Shown in pieces: positions 1-5,015 of a DNA stretch of 5,015 bases. Within the stretch, counting starts at the first letter, position 1. Every line of letters starts with the position of its first letter. The position numbers and the translations under genes are program-made. A model generated the notes under the pieces. The model was not told where the DNA came from. It made no database searches and saw only the letters and a list, made by a program, of their open reading frames with translations. Source of the DNA: Gemmatimonadota bacterium (GTDB lineage: Bacteria > Gemmatimonadota > Gemmatimonadetes > Gemmatimonadales > GWC2-71-9); assembly GCA_003220975.1 (NCBI GenBank), contig QHTX01000072.1:14965-19979 (forward strand), in the 5' to 3' direction.

Positions 1-825
1 GTGTGGAGGCTGCCCGCGAGGCGGCCGATCCCGTAGAGCCGCCACCCCCATCCGCCGCTCGCCCCCTCCACGCGGGCGGCGGCGTCGACCTCGGCGTTGT
101 TGCTGGCGCCCGAGAGCTCGAACGCGCTGCGGATCGTGGCGGGTCCGCGGTTCGCGTCGGGGAGCTCCTCGGGGATCACGTTCACCACCCCGCCCAGCGC
201 GTCGGAGCCGTACAGCACGCTCGCAGGCCCGCGGATCACCTCGACGCGCTGCGCCAGCCGCGCGTCGATCGAGGGACCGTCCTCGTCGCTCCACGAGTAG
301 TCTTCCAGCCGGCTCCCGTCCTCGAGCACCAGCACTCGGGGTCCGGTGAGCCCCCGGATGATCGGCTTGCCGATCTGCTGCCCCGTGGTGAGGGCGTTGA
401 TCCCCGGGAGGTCGGCGAGGGTGTGGGCGAGCGACACGCTTTGCTCGCGGCGCAGCTCGCCTTCGGAGAGCGCGTCGCTCGGGAGCGGCGAGGTGCGCGG
501 ATCGAGCGGAGCGCGGGTCGCCGTCACGGTGACCGGCTCGATCCACACGGTGGTGCGCTCGAGCGTCACGTCCAGCGTCGGCGACCGCGACGTCGCGCGC
601 CAGCGGTGCGAACCCCGGCGCACGCACGGTCACGGTGTAACGCCCGGCGGGCAGTTCGGCGAACCGGAAGCCGCCGTCGGCCCGCGTCAGCGCGACCCGG
701 TGCAACTCCGCGACGACGACCACCGCGCCGGCGACCGGCCGGCCGTCGCGGTCCGCGACCCGCCCCGAGAGCGTGTCGCCCCCGGCGAGCAGTGCTGCCG
801 CGAGCGCGATCACGACGAGCGTCAC
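1..825 (-). CDS. TonB-dependent outer-membrane receptor, N-terminal part, frameshifted and cut by window edge
   Basis: This gene encodes the start of a TonB-dependent receptor, an outer-membrane barrel that imports a ligand using TonB energy. The GTG start at 825 is chosen because GGGAG lies 6 nt upstream and a hydrophobic export-like segment (TLVVIALAAALLAGG) follows, although it lacks the usual N-terminal basic residue. Residues about 18-82 form a carboxypeptidase-regulatory-like beta domain (SGRVADRDGRPVAGA, then DGGFRF and LPAGRYTVTV). After a frame change near 572-590 the protein continues with a TonB-box-like EPVTVTATR (about 541-513) and a plug domain with LADLPGI, IRGLTGPRVLVLEDG and the family signature IRGPASVLYGSDALGGVVNV (about 238-177). 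About 275 residues are present; the C-terminal barrel is outside the window. The ligand cannot be told. It lies 34 bp after the propeller gene, probably in one operon. Family call is firm; intactness is doubtful. Confidence 0.88.
   Translation of the reverse strand, partial: MTLVVIALAAALLAGGDTLSGRVADRDGRPVAGAVVVVAELHRVALTRADGGFRFAELPAGRYTVTVRAPGFAPLARDVAVADAGRDARAHHRVDRAGHRDGDPRSARSAHLAAPERRALRRRAAPRAKRVARPHPRRPPGDQRPHHGAADRQADHPGAHRTPSAGARGREPAGRLLVERRGRSLDRRAAGAARRGDPRACERAVRLRRAGRGGERDPRGAPRREPRTRHDPQRVRALGRQQQRRGRRRRPRGGGERRMGVAALRDRPPRGQPPH
572..590 (-). other. Frame change inside the TonB-dependent receptor gene
   Basis: Upstream of this point the receptor is read in the frame of the GTG at 825, ending in ARDVAVA. 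Downstream, the frame one base further on gives PTLDVTLERTTVWIEPV and then the plug domain. Joining them needs either one surplus base here (for example one C of the CC at 580-581 in minus-strand reading) or two missing bases. The exact base cannot be fixed without a homologue or reads. Confidence 0.85.
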
Positions 826-828
826 GTA

Positions 829-836
829 CCTCTCCC
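829..836 (-). promoter_or_regulatory. Ribosome binding site of the TonB receptor gene
   Basis: The minus strand reads GGGAGAGG just before the GTG codon at 825; GGGAG is 6 nt from the start. This purine-rich stretch fills much of the 34-bp gap after the propeller gene and decides the GTG start, since no ATG is available nearby in frame. Confidence 0.7.
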
Positions 837-859
837 TTCTCCCCTCTCCCGTTCTGTTC

Positions 860-3800
860 TCACCGCTTCCCGCCTCCCGCCCCCACTGCCGGGACGTTGA
901 AGTCGCGCAGCATCCGGTTGAACGCGGCGAGCGCGGTCGTCTCGAGGTCCCCGAGCTGCGCCAGCTGCTTGTCGAGTCGATCGGACAGCTCCTGGAACAC
1001 CTCCTGCTCCTGCTTCGTGGGCGCGGCATCCGCGCTCTGCACCATCGCATTGAGCGAGAGCAGCTGATTGTAGATCTGAATGGGCCAGTGGAGCGTGGAC
1101 TCGTCGGCGTGAGCGTGCGGCTCCGTCAGCCGGCCGCGCACGGCCTCGAGCTTGCCCTTGAGCGAGTCGGCCTGCGCCTTGATACGCGGCGCCTCCCTCC
1201 GCCCGCCCCTTGGTCCACTCCGTCCAGCTCGCGAGCTGCTGCTCGGCTTGCTCGATGCGCTCCACCGCGGCGACCAGGGTGTCGATCCGGTCGTGGATGC
1301 GGCGCGCGAGGGCGTGCTGCGCGGCGAGGTCCGCGAGGGACGTCTGCACGCGGGGATCGTTCACGACCGTGAACGGCTGCGTGTAGCTCTGGCCCGCCAC
1401 GGTGAGCTTCACGCTGTAGCGTCCGGGCGGCGCCACCGGGCCCTCGATGATGCCTTCGTCCAGCACCACGTCCTTCACCTTCTTCGCCGGCGGGTAGCGC
1501 AGGTTCCAGACGAACCGGTTGGTGGCGGCACGCGCGGGCACGATGGAGTCGCTCGGGGCGTACGTCGTGCTGTCCTCGGGGGCCACCGGCTTCTTACTCG
1601 TGTCCGGCTTGCTCGAGAACGTGCGGATCACGGTGCCCGCGCTGTCGAGAAACGCGAGCGTCACCTCGCCCTGGGGGGCGGTAGCGGGCTTGTCCTTCAG
1701 GTAGTACGTCACCGCGACGCCGGGGAAGGGGTTCTCGCCCGTGGCGGGCCGCTCGTCCCGGCCGCCGGCGAACCGCACCGCGGGCTCGGGCGTGAAGAGG
1801 TGCGCGCTGGCGCCGGGCACCTGGTCGCTGAGCTGGCGCAGCGGCGAGATGTCGTCCAGCACCCAGAAAGCGCGCCCGTGGGTGGCGACGATCAGGTCGC
1901 TCTCGTGGATCGCGATGTCGCGCACGGAGCTCCTCGGTAGGTTGAGCTGCAGCGACTGCCAGCGCGCGCCGTCGTCGAACGACACGTAGATGCCCGTCTC
2001 GGTGCCGGCGAACAGCAGCCCGCGTCGCACCGGGTCCTCGCGGATCACCCGCGTGTAGGCGCCCGCCGGGATCCCGGTCGTGATCCTCGTCCACGTCTTC
2101 CCGTAATCGGTCGTCTTGAAAAGGTACGGCTGGAAGTCGTCCTGCTGGTAGCGGTTCGCCGCGAGATAAGCGGCGGCCGCGGCGAAGTGGGACGGCTCGA
2201 GGACGCTCATACGCGTGAACTGCGCCAGGCCCTTGGGCGTCGCGTCCTGCCACTTCGCGCCGGCGTCCTGCGACACGTGCACCAGCCCGTCGTCCGAGCC
2301 CGCCCACAGCACGCCCGCCTTCACCGGCGACTCGGCGAAGGTGAACACCGTCGCGTACCACTCGGTGCCCGTCATGTCGCGGGTGATCGGCCCGCCCACC
2401 GGCCCCAGCGTGGCGGGATCGTGCAGCGTCAGGTCGGGGCTGATGGCCTGCCAGCTGCCGCCGCCGTCGGTGGTCTTGAACACCTTCTGGGCGGTGGCGT
2501 AGAGCGTGTTCTTGGCGTGCGGCGAGAACACGATCGGGAACGTCCACTGGAAGCGGTAGGGGACGTCGGCCGCGGCGTAGCCATCGTAGTTGTTGAGCCA
2601 CACCGACACGTCCCGCGCCTGCGCGGTACGGTGATCGTAGCGGGTGAGCGTGCCCATGTAGGTGCCGGCGTACACGATGGTCGCGTCGCCGGGCTGGGGG
2701 GCAATGTAGCCGGACTCGCCGCCGCCGACCGGGTACCAGTCGCGCATCGTGATGGCGCCGTCGTCCGAGCGACTCGCGATCGAGACGGTCGAGTTGTCCT
2801 GCTGCGCCCCGTAGATGCGATAGGGGAACTGGTCGTCGGTGGCGACGTGGTAGAACTGCGCGGTCGGCTGGTTGTACACGGTGGACCAGGTGGCGCCGCC
2901 GTCGAACGACACCGTCGCGCCGCCGTCATTTGCTTCGATCATCCGTTTCGAGTCGCGCGGATCGATCCACAGGACGTGGCAATCGCCGTGCGGCACGCGG
3001 ATGCGCGAGAACGTCCGGCCGCCGTCCACCGAGCGCCACGTGCCGAGGTTCAGCACGTACATGGTGTTTTCATCCACGGGATCGGCTGTCACGAAGGAGA
3101 AGTACCACGGCCGGATCATGAACTTCTGCTCGGCGTTCACCCGCTCCCAGCTCTTGCCCGCGTCGTCGGAGCGGAAGATGCCGCCCAGCGAGTCGGGCGC
3201 CTCGACGCTGGCCCAGAGGCGCGACGGGTTGGCGGGCGACACGGTGATGCCGAGGCGGCCGAGCGGCCGCCGCGGCAGGCCTTCGCTCGCGGTGATGTCG
3301 CTCCAGCTGTCGCCGCCGTCCGTGCTCTTCCACAGGCCGCTCTTCCCACCGCCGGCCGAGAACCCCCACGGGAAGCGCTGGTTCTTCCACAGCGCCGCGT
3401 ACAAGATCCGCGGGTTCGCGGGGTCGAGCGCCAGATCGATCGCGCCGGTCGAGTCGTCCACGAACAGCACCTTCTGCCACGTGGTGCCGCCGTCCGCGGA
3501 GCGGAACACGCCGCGCGTGGGATTGGGTCCGAAGGCGTGGCCCATCGCCGCGACGTACACGAGATCCGGGTTCCTGGGATGCACGCGCACCACGGCGATA
3601 TGCCGCGTGTCCTCGAGGCCCAGATGCCGCCACGTGGCGCCGCCGTCGGTCGAGCGCCACATCCCGTCCCCGTACGTGAGGTCCTCGCGCCAGTCGGCTT
3701 CGCCCGCGCCCACGTAGATCACGTTGGGGTCGGACGGCGCTACTGCGATGGCGCCCACCGACGCGATTTCGGACTTGCCGTCGCTGACGTTGCTCCAGGT

Positions 3801-4118
3801 CGCGCCGCCGCTCGTCGTCTTCCACACGCCGCCGTCCACCGCCCCGAAGTAGAACACGAGCGGGCGCGTCGGATCGCCCGCGACGGCGACGGCCCGCCCG
3901 CCCCGGAACGGCCCGACGAGGCGCCAGTGCAGCGCGCGCAGCGCGGGGTCACCCGCCGGCGCCGGCCGCGTCGAGTCGGCGCGCGGTGAGATGGCGGAGG
4001 CCGGAGGCGCCTTCCGCTTCGGCCGCTGGGCGACGAGCGGAGGGGGGGCGGCGGCGGCGGCGGCGACGAGGACGGCGGCGAGGAATCCGAGCGAGCGGGT
4101 GGTGGCGACGCTAAACAT
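860..4118 (-). CDS. Secreted VPS10/sortilin-like Asp-box (BNR) propeller protein, one frameshift near the 3' end
   Basis: Likely an exported multi-blade beta-propeller protein of the 'glycosyl hydrolase/VPS10-like' annotation group; its substrate is unknown. The ATG at 4118 is chosen because GGAG lies 7 nt upstream and a signal peptide follows (MFSVATTRSLGFLAAVLVAA, cleavage perhaps near residue 31); a longer frame back to 4253 would cover the hairpin. Residues about 64-755 hold eleven Asp boxes of the S/T-x-D-x-G-x-T-W type. Residues about 795-923 look like an Ig/FlgD-like sandwich (TYYLKDK, FVWNLRYPP, APPGRYSVKLTV, VNDPRV). The rest is helical, and after a frame change near residue 971 ends with ESTLHWPIQIYNQLLSLNA and stops at 860. 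Total is about 1,085 codons. It has one cysteine only (residue 380), so the Cys-rich module of eukaryotic sortilins is absent. Asp boxes are structural, so sialidase activity should not be assumed. Probably co-transcribed with the TonB receptor. Confidence 0.9.
1191..1211 (-). other. Frame change near the 3' end of the propeller gene
   Basis: Up to about 1209 the protein reads LASWTEWTKG in the frame of the ATG at 4118. Beyond a G-rich stretch on the minus strand (GGGGCGGGCGGAGGGAGG), sensible sequence resumes one base further on as REAPRIKAQADSLKGKLEAV and runs to a TGA at 862-860. In the unshifted frame the sequence turns into Arg/Ala/Gly-rich text until 822. One surplus base or two missing bases explain this; runs of G make an indel error or slippage plausible. 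Confidence 0.88.
1959..3818 (-). repeat. Eleven Asp-box (BNR) protein repeats
   Basis: Repeats begin at residues 101 (TTSGGATW), 156 (STDGGATW), 207 (SADGGTTW), 265 (STDGGDSW), 317 (SDDAGKSW), 363 (SVDGGRTF), 404 (SFDGGATW), 549 (TTDGGGSW), 616 (SQDAGAKW), 669 (TTDYGKTW) and 713 (SFDDGARW). Spacing is about 40-58 residues in the first half, then a 145-residue jump between the seventh and eighth. Box 1 has Ser where Asp is usual. Many boxes are followed by a hydrophobic strand and a DPxNPxxVY-like turn, as expected for propeller blades (DPNVIYVGAG, NPDLVYVAAM, NPRILYAALW). Confidence 0.9.
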
Positions 4119-4125
4119 GGGTCGA

Positions 4126-4129
4126 CTCC
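4126..4129 (-). promoter_or_regulatory. Ribosome binding site of the propeller gene
   Basis: The minus strand reads GGAG, 7 nt before the ATG at 4118. It supports this start over the in-frame upstream codon at 4253, which would place a strong hairpin and a promoter inside the coding region. Confidence 0.6.
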
Positions 4130-4154
4130 GGGCGCGGAAGGGTTGTGGGCCCGC

Positions 4155-4183
4155 AGCATACCCCGCTCGGGGAAGCGTCGCAA
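4155..4183 (-). promoter_or_regulatory. Putative sigma-70 promoter of the propeller-receptor operon
   Basis: On the minus strand TTGCGA (4183-4178) is followed after exactly 17 nt by TATGCT (4160-4155). Each hexamer matches the consensus at four of six positions. Transcription would start near 4148, leaving a leader of about 30 nt before the ATG at 4118. The element lies just after the hairpin that closes the doxX unit, which fits a new transcript starting here. High-GC phyla can have different promoter preferences, so this is a prediction. Confidence 0.5.
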
Positions 4184-4213
4184 GCTGCGGCCTTGGCCCA
4201 CCTAAGAACACGT

Positions 4214-4249
4214 GGGGCCCGACCGGTGATGCGTTTCCGGTCGGGCCCC
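4214..4249 (-). terminator. Perfect 13-bp GC-rich hairpin, probable terminator after doxX
   Basis: GGGGCCCGACCGG (4214-4226) and CCGGTCGGGCCCC (4237-4249) are exact reverse complements, separated by a 10-nt loop. It lies about 100 bp after the doxX stop and before the putative promoter of the next gene. No clean T-run follows on the minus strand (ACGTGTTCTTAGG), so it may be a U-poor terminator or an mRNA 3'-end stabiliser. Confidence 0.65.
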
Positions 4250-4347
4250 TCATTGATCTCAGGCCCTGGCTCAGTCCTTATCGTACTGCGATTTCCACTT
4301 TCGCCATGATGCCATTCGTTCGTGCCGTGCTTCGGGCGCGCCCGTCG

Positions 4348-4737
4348 TCACCACCTCAGGCTCAATGGCCACGGCTGCGGGATGAGCAGCAGCATCCAAG
4401 CGGCGCCCAGGAGCGCGATGTTTTTCTTGAAGTTGGTCATGTCCATTTGGCGGACTGAGGGATCGGTGGCCGCCCAGTAGTTGTGCATCAGGAACGACGT
4501 CGGCAGGAGGAAGGCCGTCAGCAACAGGACCCCCCAGGTGGGGCGGACGCCCAGGAGAACGCTCAGGCCGCCGAGGATGATGAGCGATCCAGAGCCGAGT
4601 ACGGCCAGGCGCGGGGCCGGAATCCCTTTGGCTGCTGCATAGGGCGTCATCATTTGCACGTGACGATAATGGTCGATCCCAGCAAGCAGGAAGAAGCCAC
4701 CGTAGAGAACGCGACCGGCTAGGAACAAGTACTGCAT
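4348..4737 (-). CDS. DoxX family small integral membrane protein
   Basis: A complete 129-residue protein of the DoxX family, which are four-helix inner-membrane proteins. Some relatives are linked to quinone or thiosulfate oxidation or to redox stress, but most, including this one, have no fixed function. Hydrophobic segments lie at about residues 3-20 (FLAGRVLYGGFFLLAG), 43-63, 66-84 and 104-120. Family-like motifs include LLAGIDHYRH near the end of helix 1, YAAAKGIPAPRLAV before helix 2, FLMHNYWA at the end of helix 3, and DMTNFKKNIALLGAAWMLL into helix 4. The ATG at 4737 is set by GGAGG 5 nt upstream, and the length is normal for the family. It appears to be its own transcription unit: 162 bp follow the upstream gene end, and a strong hairpin lies after its stop. 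I cannot assign a substrate or partner from context. Confidence 0.9.
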   Translation of the reverse strand: MQYLFLAGRVLYGGFFLLAGIDHYRHVQMMTPYAAAKGIPAPRLAVLGSGSLIILGGLSVLLGVRPTWGVLLLTAFLLPTSFLMHNYWAATDPSVRQMDMTNFKKNIALLGAAWMLLLIPQPWPLSLRW

Positions 4738-4742
4738 GAGGG

Positions 4743-4747
4743 CCTCC
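4743..4747 (-). promoter_or_regulatory. Ribosome binding site of doxX-like gene
   Basis: The minus strand reads GGAGG 5 nt before the ATG at 4737, a near-ideal Shine-Dalgarno sequence. I found no convincing promoter hexamers between 4748 and 4899. Confidence 0.75.
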
Positions 4748-4899
4748 GGGATGGCTCGAGCAAAGGTTAGACCGGCGTACGTGCCAGTGGGTGCTAGGGC
4801 ACTCCCACGACCACGCTCCGATCGGGTGCAATGCGGTCTAGCGGATAAAGGCGTGGCTGGCCGCCCTGGGATCCGCGCTCACGACCACCCTGGGGCTCG

Positions 4900-5015
4900 T
4901 CAAGGCTCGTCCGGCGGCTCGTAGAGGCCAATGTTGGAAAGCGGTTCCGGGGGAGCCTCTCTCTCCGCTTTGGAGATGCCACCTGGGCCGAACGCGGCCT
5001 TGACCTTCCTGGTCG
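4900..5015 (-). CDS. C-terminal fragment of an unrecognised protein, cut by window edge
   Basis: One minus-strand frame is open from the window edge to a TGA at 4902-4900 and ends with KVKAAFGPGGISKAEREAPP, then EPLSNIGLYEPPDEP and stop. It is preferred over the other two frames because about three quarters of its third codon positions are G or C, and because its composition (acidic, Pro-rich, balanced) looks like a natural protein tail instead of the Arg-rich text of shadow frames. Only about 38 codons are visible. I do not recognise the family, and no domain can be named. It points the same way as doxX, 162 bp upstream of it. Confidence 0.5.
   Translation of the reverse strand, partial: TRKVKAAFGPGGISKAEREAPPEPLSNIGLYEPPDEP

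Noticed and set aside
3..1067. A 354-codon open frame on the plus strand
   Set aside because: It is antisense to the TonB receptor and the propeller tail, both of which have clear family motifs on the minus strand; its own product is low-complexity Arg/Pro-rich text.
822..1208. Unshifted C-terminal extension of the propeller protein, whose TGA overlaps the receptor GTG (GTGA), hinting at programmed frameshifting and translational coupling
   Set aside because: The extension is Arg/Ala/Gly-rich like other shadow frames, while the shifted frame gives a natural helical tail. The overlap is most likely chance.
2187..3989. A 600-codon open frame on the plus strand, opposite the propeller gene
   Set aside because: Its product is Arg/Ala/Val/His-rich with no recognisable motif, and it lies entirely antisense to a gene with eleven clear Asp boxes. 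GC-rich codon bias keeps the antisense frame open.
4271..4315. A 14-codon open frame (MASWRKWKSQYDKD) between doxX and the hairpin
   Set aside because: No Shine-Dalgarno sequence precedes the ATG, and the length is too short to judge; it may simply be the doxX 3' untranslated region, which is less GC-rich than the surroundings.
4806..4888. Direct repeat CACGACCAC at 4806-4814 and 4880-4888 upstream of doxX
   Set aside because: Only 9 nt long, two copies, with no link to a recognised promoter; chance is likely in GC-rich DNA.
4738..4899. Possible tRNA or promoter in the gap upstream of doxX
   Set aside because: No T-loop GGTTCGAATCC-like sequence or cloverleaf arms could be found, and hexamers such as TTGCAC have no partner at 16-18 nt.

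Overview
The window is very GC-rich and all of its supported genes lie on the minus strand. The leading gene types are a large secreted Asp-box (BNR) propeller protein ending in an Ig-like module and a helical tail, a TonB-dependent receptor with an N-terminal carboxypeptidase-regulatory-like domain, and a DoxX-type small membrane protein. That mix, the strong G/C bias at third codon positions and an outer-membrane receptor all suggest a Gram-negative, high-GC bacterium. Gemmatimonadota is my best guess, with Acidobacteriota or a similar soil phylum as alternatives. This is inference from gene content, not a phylogenetic result.

Layout, in the direction of transcription (from high to low coordinates): (1) 5015-4900, the last 38 codons of an unrecognised gene cut by the window edge. 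(2) A 162-bp gap, then a complete doxX-like gene, 4737-4348, with a GGAGG ribosome binding site. (3) A perfect 13-bp GC-rich hairpin at 4249-4214 that probably ends the doxX transcript, followed by a plausible sigma-70 promoter at 4183-4155. (4) A gene of about 1,085 codons, 4118-860, for an exported VPS10/sortilin-like Asp-box propeller protein. (5) After 34 bp, a TonB-dependent receptor gene starting with GTG at 825 and running off the left edge.

The propeller gene and the receptor gene are likely co-transcribed. A link in function (secreted or surface propeller working with an outer-membrane transporter) is possible but unproven. DoxX looks like a separate unit.

The most notable feature is that both large genes need a frame change to be read through: one near 1191-1211 in the propeller gene and one near 572-590 in the receptor gene. 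Both changes have the same sense (one surplus base or two missing). Either the assembly carries indel errors or both genes are damaged. I found no RNA genes, CRISPR array or mobile element, and no convincing evidence of a novel system; this is mostly an ordinary chromosomal region.
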